The position numbers and the translations under genes are program-made. Source: Deltaproteobacteria bacterium (lineage in GTDB: Bacteria > Myxococcota_A > UBA9160 > UBA4427). From it: a DNA stretch of 44,297 bases. The notes under the pieces were generated by a model, which did not search any database, was not told the origin of the DNA, and was given only the letters and a program-made list of their open reading frames with translations. Within the stretch, counting starts at the first letter, position 1. Every line of letters starts with the position of its first letter. Location: assembly GCA_002709835.1 (NCBI GenBank), contig PAQX01000053.1, forward strand, positions 11,017-55,313. The letters are read 5' to 3'. Shown piece after piece: positions 32,677-40,191 of this stretch.

Positions 32677-33591
32677 CTAGACGCTTCGTTCCGCGATTCC
32701 ACCGCTGCGCGCTTCGATCTCGCGCCAGCGGAAGGGCGCGACGATCTGCCCCCACCAGGACTTCGGATAGGCCGCGAGTCCGCGAATCCCGACCTCTTCC
32801 GGGGCGGGACGGTCGGGCGGGAGATGGCGCGTCCCGAAGACCGTGTCCCACAGGATGAAGGTGTCGCCGTAGTTGTGGTCGCACTCCTCCTTGGCCGCGG
32901 CGTGGTGCCAGCGATGCAGCTCGCCGATCGAGAAGATCCAGGCGAAGGGGCCCAGCGCGAAATCGATGTTCGCGTGCTGGAAGAGCCCGCCGACGCGGGT
33001 GAGGATCGTCCACCAGGCGAGGATCTCGGGCGGCGCGCCCAGGACCGCAAGCGGGATCCCGGAGAGGAATCCCCGGAAGACGTGCTCTCCGGGATGCGCG
33101 CGGATCCCGTTCAGCCAATAGACCCGGGACGGCGAGTGGTGGACCGAATGAAAGCGCCAGAGAAAGGCATTCTCGTGCATCCAGCGATGGGGCCAGTAGG
33201 AGAAGAACTCCGCCACGGCGCAGGCAAAGATCACCTGGAACGCGACCGGCCAGTCGCTCGGCCAAAGCGGACTGCCGACGGCCTGCTGGAGCGCGATCGC
33301 CGCCTTGAGGTAGAGCACGGCCCAAAGCGCGGAGAGGCTGCCCGCGATCACCAGGTTAGTGGGGAAATAGATCACGTCGGTCAGCAAATCCCCATGAGAC
33401 CGGTTCCAGTCCGCATAGCGCGGCAGGACGCGTTCGAGGAACGCAACCCACGGCATCAGCCCGAACCAGATCACGATCACGCTCTCGGGGGGTGCGGCCC
33501 CCTCCAGGATGCGGTCGCCGACGAAGAGCATCGCAACGAGGGTGACGGGAAAGACGGTGTGACGGGCGATGGCACGGAAATGGGAAGACAT
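32677..33591 (-). CDS. Sterol desaturase / fatty acid hydroxylase family protein
   Basis: 304-residue integral-membrane non-haem di-iron enzyme. All histidine clusters are present: HRWMH (135-139), HSVHH (148-152) and HRWHH (226-230), with HPGEH in between. Four or more hydrophobic segments flank them. Members hydroxylate or desaturate sterols, carotenoids and lipids. The start has GGGAGAGG upstream. It is the first intact gene of the minus-strand cluster and immediately follows an SDR remnant, which may once have headed the operon. Confidence 0.92.
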   Translation of the reverse strand: MSSHFRAIARHTVFPVTLVAMLFVGDRILEGAAPPESVIVIWFGLMPWVAFLERVLPRYADWNRSHGDLLTDVIYFPTNLVIAGSLSALWAVLYLKAAIALQQAVGSPLWPSDWPVAFQVIFACAVAEFFSYWPHRWMHENAFLWRFHSVHHSPSRVYWLNGIRAHPGEHVFRGFLSGIPLAVLGAPPEILAWWTILTRVGGLFQHANIDFALGPFAWIFSIGELHRWHHAAAKEECDHNYGDTFILWDTVFGTRHLPPDRPAPEEVGIRGLAAYPKSWWGQIVAPFRWREIEARSGGIAERSV

Positions 33592-33610
33592 GGTGGACCT
33601 CTCCCTAACG

Positions 33611-33800
33611 CTAGCGCCTGCGCGCCGTCCGCTCGACCACGGGCGAGAAGCCGCTCCCCTCGAGGCCGTTGCTTCCGTCGACGTCGAGGCTCGGCCCGGT
33701 GATCTGCCGCGCGTCCTGCGACAGGAGGAAGAGAATCGTGTTCAAGACCTCCAGGGCCTGGGTGAGGCTTCCGAGCGTCCGGCCGCGGGCGACCGACGAA
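33611..33800 (-). pseudogene. 3' remnant of a short-chain dehydrogenase gene
   Basis: The minus strand encodes the C-terminal signature of an SDR (LEVLNTILFLLSQDARQITG, then PSLDVDGSNGLEGSGF) ending at a TAG at 33611. Only about 50-60 residues remain: no Rossmann GxxxGxG or YxxxK region is upstream, because the lactonase gene begins at 33822 on the other strand. It is a truncated relic, probably left by a rearrangement at about 33780-33820. Confidence 0.65.
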
Positions 33801-33821
33801 GCGTTCTGCCATGCTCTTTTC

Positions 33822-34706
33822 ATGAAATACGAAGTCGTCACGAACGCGGCACCTCTGGGTGAGGGGCCGGTCTGGTGCCCCGATGACACGCTCGTCATCT
33901 CACGCATCTCGCCCGGTGGCCTGCTCCGGATCGATCCGGCGAGCGGAAGGACCGAGGAGGTCGTCGCTTTCCAGGGCGGCGGCAACAGCGCCCACCTCGC
34001 CAGTGACGGCGGTTTCCTCGTCTGCAACAACGGATGCATCGACTTCACAGGGTTCGCCGCCGCTCTCGGCCTCGACCCCACCAAGATTCCCTACACGCCG
34101 GGGCCCCCTGGCCTCCAGCGCGTCTTCCCCGATGGAACCGTGATCACGCTCGCCCATGAGGGCCTCCAGGCCCCGAACGATCTGGTCGTCGCACCCGACG
34201 GCACGGTCTTCTTCACCGATCCGCCGCCGCATGGCGGGACCGGGAGCGAAGGCGGAGAAGGGCGTTTCTGGCGCTACGACCTTCAAAGCGGCCTGCGCCA
34301 ACTTGCGGGAGGCTTCGACTACGACAACGGCGTGGCGCTCTCACCCGATGGCCGGCTCCTCATCGTCGAAGGCCGCGGTCTCCTGTGGATCGACGGCGAG
34401 ACCGGCGAGACCGACTGGTGGATCGAGACGTTACCCGGCCAATCCCCCGGCGACGGCTTCGCCTTCGACGTCGATGGTCGCCTCTACTGCGCGTGTCCGA
34501 TGGATCACTGCATTCGCGTCTTCGACCCGAACGGGACGGAGGTCGACCGCGTGGACCTCGGCGAGGACGCCTTCCCTACGAACGTCTGCTTCGGTGGGAT
34601 GGACCGTCGCACGCTCTTCACGACCGAACTCGCCCCCGGCCGTGTCTGCGCCGTCGAGGGCCTACCGACCCCAGGGCTCCCGCTGACGCCCTGGCCGGCC
34701 CCCTGA
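33822..34706 (+). CDS. SMP-30/gluconolactonase/LRE family protein
   Basis: 294-residue six-bladed beta-propeller. Metal/catalytic positions are recognisable: E14 in LGEGPVW, N119 and D120 in QAPNDLVV, and the DNGVALSPDGRLL segment carrying the late Asp. This family hydrolyses sugar lactones or phosphotriesters with a divalent metal. The start at 33822 has no ribosome site; a CATGCT box lies 6 nt upstream, which may be another leaderless start. Lactone hydrolysis would fit after a Baeyer-Villiger oxidation, but the gene is not in the same operon. Confidence 0.9.
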   Translation: MKYEVVTNAAPLGEGPVWCPDDTLVISRISPGGLLRIDPASGRTEEVVAFQGGGNSAHLASDGGFLVCNNGCIDFTGFAAALGLDPTKIPYTPGPPGLQRVFPDGTVITLAHEGLQAPNDLVVAPDGTVFFTDPPPHGGTGSEGGEGRFWRYDLQSGLRQLAGGFDYDNGVALSPDGRLLIVEGRGLLWIDGETGETDWWIETLPGQSPGDGFAFDVDGRLYCACPMDHCIRVFDPNGTEVDRVDLGEDAFPTNVCFGGMDRRTLFTTELAPGRVCAVEGLPTPGLPLTPWPAP

Positions 34707-34833
34707 ACGCACGGAGGGCGCATCCTCCCTCGAAGGGTCCAGTTCGCAAGGGGCATCCGCCTCCCGACGACCGCGAGCTGCTTCGTCGGGCGCGCGGGCC
34801 CAGACCGATTCTCTTCTGGCGGGAATCGAAAGC

Positions 34834-34839
34834 TAGACT
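34834..34839 (+). promoter_or_regulatory. -10-like TAGACT box upstream of the candidate selenoprotein
   Basis: TAGACT lies 32 nt before the ATG at 34872, with the AGGAGG ribosome site between them. It suggests the gene has its own promoter. Confidence 0.35.
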
Positions 34840-34871
34840 TCCGGAATGCTTCGCCCGACAGGAGGAATCCA

Positions 34872-35162
34872 ATGAAGACCCTGAAAGCCCTGATGGCCCT
34901 CGCCTGCTTCCTCGCCTTCGCAGGAACGGCGGCGGCCGCCGACGTCTCGTACGTGCTCGAGACCCCTGGCGTCACCTGAGGCGGCTCGTCCGCGATGGCC
35001 CGTGCGGCCGTCGAGAAGCTCGGTGTGGCCTCGGTCGAGACCGACATGAACGAGCACACGGTGAGTGTGACCTTCGACGACGAGAAGCTCTCGATCGACG
35101 ACGTGGTTACGGCACTCACCCGAGCCGGCTATGCCGTGCCGAGATACGAAGCGGCGAACTGA
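34872..35162 (+). CDS. Candidate selenoprotein: exported HMA (MerP-like) metal-binding protein, in-frame TGA = Sec36
   Basis: 97 codons read through an in-frame TGA at 34977-34979. The ATG has a near-perfect ribosome site (AGGAGGAATCC). Residues 1-23 are a signal peptide (MKTLKALMALACFLAFAG...). The rest is one heavy-metal-associated domain: YVLETPGVT-U-GGSSAMARA, then VEKLGVASVETDMNEHTVSV and FDDEKLSIDDVVTALTRAGY. In the family the motif is GMTCxxC; here the first Cys codon is TGA and the second is Ser (UGGS). A hairpin fitting bacterial SECIS rules lies at 34993-35013, the reading frame after TGA is intact to a normal TGA stop, and a terminator follows. A nonsense mutation is the alternative. 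It is presumably periplasmic, binding a soft metal (Hg, Cu) or serving redox. Confidence 0.75.
34993..35013 (+). promoter_or_regulatory. Candidate bacterial SECIS hairpin
   Basis: CGATGGCC - CGTGC - GGCCGTCG: 8 paired positions (one G-T wobble) and a 5-nt apical loop with G at its second position. The loop begins 21 nt after the TGA (34977-34979), within the 16-37 nt range described for bacterial SECIS elements. A competing small hairpin (GCGG/CCGC) lies just upstream. Confidence 0.6.
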
Positions 35163-35196
35163 CCGTTCCACGCCTCGCGCGCGCTTGACCCGAGAC

Positions 35197-35230
35197 GGCT
35201 CGGCGGATCTCCGCCGGGCCCTTTCTCATT
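35197..35230. terminator. Intrinsic terminator between the candidate selenoprotein and the SDR
   Basis: An 11-bp stem (GGCTCGGCGGA / TCCGCCGGGCC, one T-G wobble) with a 2-nt loop, followed on the plus strand by CTTTCTCATT. It is placed 34 nt after the selenoprotein stop. The hairpin abuts the stop of the minus-strand SDR and could serve both. Confidence 0.7.
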
Positions 35231-36095
35231 CGGCGACGTCGGTCTCGCCCGCTGCGACCCCGTAGGCTTCCCATTCGTCGATCGAAGCCGAGAGGTCGGC
35301 GATCTTTCCCCGCGCTGCGCCCACCGCATCCGCGCCGAGTAGCAAGTGGACGGGCGGCGCCTCGAGTCGTGACAGCATCACGAGCGCCTCGCCCACCTTC
35401 CGCGCGTCTCCACCGAATCCCTCCGGCGTCGTCCGAAGGAGTTTGCGCCGCTCACCGACCGTTGGTGCATAGTCGGCGATCGTCTCTTCCGACTCGTGCA
35501 TCGAGCGCGCGTTCCAGTCCGTACGGAATACGCCCGGCGCGACGGCGGAGACACGGATGCCGAGCGGTCCGAGTTCTCGGGCGAGCCCCTCGGAAAGGCT
35601 CTCCAGCGCGAATTTCGACGTGCTGTAATAGATGTTCCCCGGCATCGAGACGTAACCCGTGACCGACGACACGTTCACGATCAAGCCGTCTCGGCGCGCG
35701 CGCATCCCGGGCAGCGTCGCCTTGATCAGATCGATCGCCCCGAAGAAGTTCGTGTCGAACATGCGCCGCACTTCCGCTTCGTCACCCTCTTCGATCGAGC
35801 TGACGTAGCCGTAACCAGCGTTGTTCACGAGCACGTCGATCCGTCCGAAGCGCGCTTCCGTCGCGGCGACGGAGGCGCGTACCTGCGTCGGATCCGTGAC
35901 GTCGAGCGCGACCGCGACGGCCTGTTCGGGAAACTCGGCGACGAGGTCTTCGACGACCGCCGGGTTGCGCGCCGACACGCCGACGTGGTCGCCCGCTTCG
36001 AGCGCCGCGCGGGCGATCTCCCGACCGATTCCGGTCGAACAGCCGCTGATCAACCAGACCAGGGGCGTCGCTCTCTCACTCGACTCGGCGGACAT
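35226..36095 (-). CDS. Short-chain dehydrogenase/reductase (SDR)
   Basis: 289-residue classical SDR. Cofactor motif SGCSTGIG (17-24), NNAG (91-94), catalytic Ser144, Tyr157 and Lys161 (YYSTSK). Its C-terminus is longer than usual (HLLLGADAVGAARGKI...), as in the 'oxidoreductase/17-beta-HSD-like' SDR group acting on retinoid-, steroid- or sugar-like ketones. GAGGAG lies upstream of the ATG at 36095. It is downstream of the second BVMO on the same strand (157-bp gap), so an alcohol dehydrogenase/BVMO pair producing and then oxygenating a ketone is plausible. Confidence 0.92.
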   Translation of the reverse strand: MSAESSERATPLVWLISGCSTGIGREIARAALEAGDHVGVSARNPAVVEDLVAEFPEQAVAVALDVTDPTQVRASVAATEARFGRIDVLVNNAGYGYVSSIEEGDEAEVRRMFDTNFFGAIDLIKATLPGMRARRDGLIVNVSSVTGYVSMPGNIYYSTSKFALESLSEGLARELGPLGIRVSAVAPGVFRTDWNARSMHESEETIADYAPTVGERRKLLRTTPEGFGGDARKVGEALVMLSRLEAPPVHLLLGADAVGAARGKIADLSASIDEWEAYGVAAGETDVAE

Positions 36096-36252
36096 TCGGC
36101 TCGTCTCCTCGCGCTCTCTGACGCGGAGCGATCGTAGCCGGTTCGCTCGGCGCGGTCGCCCATTCGAAACGCGTCCCGTCCGCCCGGGAGGCGGCTATCC
36201 CGGTCGTGGTCCGCCCACTCAACAGCGGAACGGAATCCGCAGGGCGCGGCGA

Positions 36253-37719
36253 TCAATGTTTCGCGGTCTCGTACGCATCGGGATCGATGTCTTCGATCAT
36301 CTCGCGATAGTCGGTCATCCGCTTCGGCCACTGGGTCACGACCCGGCCACTCGGGTGGCTGTAGTAGTTGTTGCAGCCATCCGTCCAAGGTTCGACGTCC
36401 TGGATGTCCTTCTGCATCTGATCGTTGTAAGCGGCCTGCAGGTCGGCGCGGACGTCGAGCCAGGCGAGGTTCTCCTCGACGATGCGTTCGATGTGCGCGA
36501 GCGCGTGATCCGCTTCCCACTCGATCATCGTGATCAGAGAACCCTGGTTCGTGTTCGGCCCGTAGAGCATGAAGAGGTTCGGGAATCCCGCGGTCGTCAC
36601 CCCCTGATAGGCGACGGCACCCTCGGACCAGGCGTCTTCGAGGTCGAGGCCACCCTTTCCGGTGACCGAGATCGCAGAGAGGTACTCGATCGACGAGAAG
36701 CCCGTCGCGAGCACCAGGGTGTCGAGCTTCCGCTCGCGGCCATCCTTGGTCAAGACGCCGTCCTTCGTGACGCGCTCGATGTCTTCGGTCACGAGTTCGA
36801 GATCATCGCGATTGAAAGCCGCGTAGTAGTCGTTCGAGAAGAGCGGTCGCTTGCAGCCCCACTGATGTTTGGGGGTCAGCTTCTCGCGAACGTCCGGATC
36901 TTCGACGACGGCGAGGGCATCGAGGACGACCTGCTCCGTCTCGTCACGCACGCCGCGATCGTAGAAGGCCTGACCGGTCTCGATCCCGTCGAAGATCGTC
37001 TGGCGAATCTCCAGCGCGATCTCCGGATTCTGCCGAAAATGCTCGAGCTGCTCCTCGGTGAAAGGATCGTCCTCCTTTGGCAGTACCCAGTTCGCCGTTC
37101 GCTGGAAGAGATGGACCTGCCCCGCCTCCTTCACGACCTCGGGGACGAGTTGGACCGCACTCGCAGCCGAGCCGATCACACCCACGGTCTCGCCTTCGAG
37201 CGAATGATTCCAATCCCAGCGCGACGAGTGGAACTTCGTGCCCTCGAAGTCGTCGAGCCCCGCAATGTCCGGGAGGACCAGCGAGTTGAACATTCCGATT
37301 GCGCTGACGACGATGTCGGACTCGATCGTCGTCCCGTCCTCGAGGGTGACCGTCCAGGTCGACGTTGCGTCGGACCACTCCGCGCGCTCGACGGCGTTCC
37401 CAAAACGGCAGTACGGAAGAATCCCGTACTTGTCCGCGACGCCTTCGAGGTACTCGAGGATCTCGGGCTGGGGCGCGTAGGGACGCGACCAGTCCGGCTT
37501 CACCTCGAACGAGAAGGAGTAGAGGTGGGACGGGATGTCGCAGGCGCAGCCCGGGTACCGGTTCCAGTTCCAGGTACCGCCGATCTGCTGGCCCTTCTCG
37601 ACGATCGTGAAGTTCTCGAAGCCCGCCTCCTTGAGCTTGATCGCCATGCAGAGGCCACCCGGGCCTGCACCCATGATCGTGATCCGCAGGTCTTCACGCG
37701 TGCGCGCGCCATCCGTCAT
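36253..37719 (-). CDS. Baeyer-Villiger type flavin-containing monooxygenase
   Basis: 488-residue type I BVMO of standard length. FAD motif MGAGPGGL (16-23), GGTWNWNRYPGCACD, fingerprint FEGTKFHSSRW (158-168). The second (NADPH) Rossmann motif is VIGSAASAV, in which the middle Gly is Ala. GGAGGG lies upstream of the ATG at 37719. The family converts ketones to esters/lactones or oxidises heteroatoms with NADPH and O2. It lacks the N-terminal extension of the other BVMO in this window, so the two are distinct subfamilies, not a recent duplication. Confidence 0.92.
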   Translation of the reverse strand: MTDGARTREDLRITIMGAGPGGLCMAIKLKEAGFENFTIVEKGQQIGGTWNWNRYPGCACDIPSHLYSFSFEVKPDWSRPYAPQPEILEYLEGVADKYGILPYCRFGNAVERAEWSDATSTWTVTLEDGTTIESDIVVSAIGMFNSLVLPDIAGLDDFEGTKFHSSRWDWNHSLEGETVGVIGSAASAVQLVPEVVKEAGQVHLFQRTANWVLPKEDDPFTEEQLEHFRQNPEIALEIRQTIFDGIETGQAFYDRGVRDETEQVVLDALAVVEDPDVREKLTPKHQWGCKRPLFSNDYYAAFNRDDLELVTEDIERVTKDGVLTKDGRERKLDTLVLATGFSSIEYLSAISVTGKGGLDLEDAWSEGAVAYQGVTTAGFPNLFMLYGPNTNQGSLITMIEWEADHALAHIERIVEENLAWLDVRADLQAAYNDQMQKDIQDVEPWTDGCNNYYSHPSGRVVTQWPKRMTDYREMIEDIDPDAYETAKH

Positions 37720-37866
37720 CAGGGAACCCTCCTTCGATTGTTTGGCTCTTTAGGTCAGTCGGCCCAGCGGTGTCAATGCCACCCAGATGGCCCCGAGGTG
37801 GCAGCGGCCAGACCGGAAGCTACCCACCGAAAGGGTTCAGGTTCGCGAAAAAACCGGCCGATCCGG

Positions 37867-37872
37867 TAGATT
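37867..37872 (+). promoter_or_regulatory. -10-like TAGATT box
   Basis: TAGATT lies 65 nt before the cyclophilin ATG at 37938 in the gap between divergent genes; no clear -35. Confidence 0.3.
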
Positions 37873-37937
37873 CGTCGCTCGGCCCGACTCGGCCCGCACG
37901 ATTTCCTCTCGTTTCGAAGTCCGGAGGTTCCGACCCC

Positions 37938-38654
37938 ATGTTCCGTCGCTCGATCGTTCCCCTTGCCCTCGCCTGCCTCGCTCTCCTCGCCGCTCCTGCC
38001 TTCGCCGACCATCACGAGGCCGGTAAGACCAATGGCATGGAGAAGGCCGGGACCGCGGCATCCTCCTCTGGCCTGAATGAGGACGACGTGAATCGGCTGA
38101 CCTCCCGCCAGACCGGGAAGGCGCCGGAGCAGTTCAAGGTCGAGTTCGACACGACGAAGGGCAAGGTCGTCCTCGAGGTGAACCGCGCCTGGTCCCCGAA
38201 TGGCGTCGACCGTTTCCATCATCTGGTGAAGATCGGCTACTTCGAGGACATCGCCTTCTTCCGCGTCATCCAGGGTTTCATGGCCCAGTTCGGTATCCAC
38301 GGAAACCCGAAGGTCAGCCGCGTATGGAGCAAGCGGACGATCCGGGACGATCCGGTGAAGGAGTCGAATCTGCGCGGCTACGTGACCTTCGCCAAGACCG
38401 GCCGGCCGAACTCCCGGACGACCCAGCTCTTCATCAACCTCACGGACAACGCGCGCCTCGACCGACAAGGCTTCTCGCCCTTCGCGAAGGTCGTCGAGGG
38501 CATGGACGTCGTCGAGGCGATCTACGCGATCGGCGAAGGCGCGCCGCGGGGCCGAGGCCCCCGTCAGGGACGGGTCCAGAACATGGGCAACGCGTACCTG
38601 AAGAAGGATTTCCCCGAGCTCGACTACCTGAAGAGTGCGCGAATCCTCGAGTAG
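37938..38654 (+). CDS. Exported peptidyl-prolyl cis-trans isomerase, cyclophilin type
   Basis: 238-residue cyclophilin with an N-terminal signal peptide (residues 1-23, ending APAFA|DHHEAG) and a low-complexity Ser/Gly/Glu linker. The domain starts at EQFKVEFDTTKGKVVLEV. The active-site stretch FFRVIQGFMAQFG keeps the catalytic Arg and the Phe/Met/Gln pocket, and QLFINLTDNARLD matches the family. It is a periplasmic folding catalyst. GGAGG lies 10 nt before the ATG. It heads a series of plus-strand genes, though each has its own spacing. Confidence 0.92.
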   Translation: MFRRSIVPLALACLALLAAPAFADHHEAGKTNGMEKAGTAASSSGLNEDDVNRLTSRQTGKAPEQFKVEFDTTKGKVVLEVNRAWSPNGVDRFHHLVKIGYFEDIAFFRVIQGFMAQFGIHGNPKVSRVWSKRTIRDDPVKESNLRGYVTFAKTGRPNSRTTQLFINLTDNARLDRQGFSPFAKVVEGMDVVEAIYAIGEGAPRGRGPRQGRVQNMGNAYLKKDFPELDYLKSARILE

Positions 38655-38681
38655 CGGCCGCGCAGGGCGCCGCCGAGTGAC

Positions 38682-38687
38682 TACAAT
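38682..38687 (+). promoter_or_regulatory. -10-like TACAAT box
   Basis: TACAAT, the closest match to the TATAAT consensus in the window, lies 39 nt before the ATG at 38727. Confidence 0.35.
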
Positions 38688-38726
38688 CGGAACTCTTCTT
38701 CCCGGTCCTTCCGGAGGTTCCGATCG

Positions 38727-39188
38727 ATGCGCCCCGCCCTGCTTCTCGTTCTCGCTTCGCTCCTTCTGTCCTCCACCGCGCTCGGCTGCCGCGGCGAAGG
38801 CGGCCCTGCCGGGCTCCTGCCGGGCGGGCGGCTTGCCGGCGAGGACGCCGGCCTGCCCGAGGACTGGGGGTTCGCCGGCGATGCGGGCACGATCCAGCTC
38901 GAGACGAACCCCGAGGCGCCCTACAGCGTCAACCTCGCGTACACGGTGATCGACGGGCGGCTCTACATCAACGCAGGCGGGACCGAGACCCGGTGGGCGG
39001 TCCACATCGCCGCCGACCCACGGGTCCGGCTCCGGAGGGAAGACCAGCTCTACGCCCTGCGCGCGCGCCGCGTGACCGAGGCCGCCGAGATCGAGACGTT
39101 CGCCGAGGCGTGGACGAGCCAATCCTTCTTTCGGCGGGACCCTCGTCAGTACGAGGAGATCTGGCTCTACGAGATGCAACCGCGGTAG
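38727..39188 (+). CDS. Exported split-barrel (pyridoxamine-phosphate-oxidase-like) protein, probable lipoprotein
   Basis: 153 residues. A hydrophobic signal (LLLVLASLLLSSTALGC) with Cys21 suggests a lipoprotein, though the residue at -3 is Ala rather than Leu. The body resembles FMN/F420-binding split beta-barrels: TIQLETNPEAPYSVNLAYTV, DGRLYINAGG and RWAVHIAADPRVRLRRED. Such folds usually bind FMN, F420 or haem in the cytoplasm, so an exported version is unusual. GGAGG lies 9 nt before the ATG. The function is unknown. Confidence 0.7.
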   Translation: MRPALLLVLASLLLSSTALGCRGEGGPAGLLPGGRLAGEDAGLPEDWGFAGDAGTIQLETNPEAPYSVNLAYTVIDGRLYINAGGTETRWAVHIAADPRVRLRREDQLYALRARRVTEAAEIETFAEAWTSQSFFRRDPRQYEEIWLYEMQPR

Positions 39189-39251
39189 CCATTCTCCGCT
39201 TGGCAGAGCCTCTCCAAACGCGACACACTCTTCCGTCCACCCGGAGGCAAC

Positions 39252-40160
39252 ATGGGATTTCCCGACGATATCGGCATCATCGACTGCGGCGTAGGCTTCC
39301 CCTACACCGACGTCGAGAAGAAGAAGGCGGCGTATGAGTTCATGCGCCCGCTCTACAAGGACAAGGAAACGCTGGACCAGATGGAGTTCCCGGCGGAGTA
39401 CATGTTCAAGAACGTGCCCGACATCGTCCCGCCGGACACCGACATCGTCGACTGGACCCTCGCGGAAATGGACAAGTGGGGCGTCCAGGTTGGCATGTGC
39501 GGCCTCTCCGACAACGGGATCGAGGCGAAGAAGCGCTACCCGGACCGCTTCGTCCTCACGATGGAAGCCCATAACACGAACGACGTGATGGGCACCGTCC
39601 GCCAGATCAAGGAAGCGAAGGCCGAGCACGACATCGTGGCCGTCGGCTGCTTCCCGTGCGGTCAATTTCCGCAGGTTCCGATCTGTGATCCGAAGATGTA
39701 TCCGCTCTACGCGACCTGCGTGGAGCTCGACATCCCCCTCTTCATGAACGCCGGCATCGTCGGCCCCCGCATGCCCAGCTACCCCCAGCACGTCGAACAC
39801 CTCGATCGCGTCTGTTACGACTTCCCCGAGCTGACCCTGGTGACACGCCATGGCTGCGAACCGTGGGAGAAGCTGGCCATGAAGCTGATGCTCAAGTGGC
39901 CAGGGCTGCACTACTGCACGAGCGCCTTCGCCCCCAAGCACTACCCGGAAGAGATCGTGAAGTACGCGAACACCCGCGGTGCCGACAAGATCATCTACTG
40001 CGGCTACTTCCCGGCGGGCATCTCCCTCGAGCGCCAGTTCACCGAGATGCGCGAGTTCAATCCCTTCAAGGACACGGTCTGGCCGAAGTTCCTGCGCGAC
40101 AACGCGATCCGTGTCCTCAAGCTCGACGAGAAGCTCGGACTCGAGAAGGTCGCTTCCTAG
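39252..40160 (+). CDS. Amidohydrolase_2 family protein with altered metal-site residues
   Basis: 302-residue TIM-barrel protein. The overall pattern is that of ACMSD/Amidohydro_2 proteins (DIPLFMNAGIVGP, LTLVTRHGCEPWEKLAMKLM, YANTRGADKIIYCGYFPAG). However, the N-terminal DxHxH is IIDCGVGFP and the GSDYP segment is YCGYFP, so the usual metal ligands are lost; one His (TRHG) remains. Either the group uses another mechanism or it is non-hydrolytic. GGAGG lies 5 nt upstream of the ATG. It is followed by a dioxygenase gene 31 bp later. Confidence 0.82.
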   Translation: MGFPDDIGIIDCGVGFPYTDVEKKKAAYEFMRPLYKDKETLDQMEFPAEYMFKNVPDIVPPDTDIVDWTLAEMDKWGVQVGMCGLSDNGIEAKKRYPDRFVLTMEAHNTNDVMGTVRQIKEAKAEHDIVAVGCFPCGQFPQVPICDPKMYPLYATCVELDIPLFMNAGIVGPRMPSYPQHVEHLDRVCYDFPELTLVTRHGCEPWEKLAMKLMLKWPGLHYCTSAFAPKHYPEEIVKYANTRGADKIIYCGYFPAGISLERQFTEMREFNPFKDTVWPKFLRDNAIRVLKLDEKLGLEKVAS

Positions 40161-40191
40161 CGCGCGAGCGTACGCCGAAGAGGAACCCCCC

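Noticed and set aside
33669..33821. N-terminal extension of the lactonase frame
   Set aside because: It has no propeller homology and overlaps the SDR remnant; conserved sequence starts at MKYEVV (33822).
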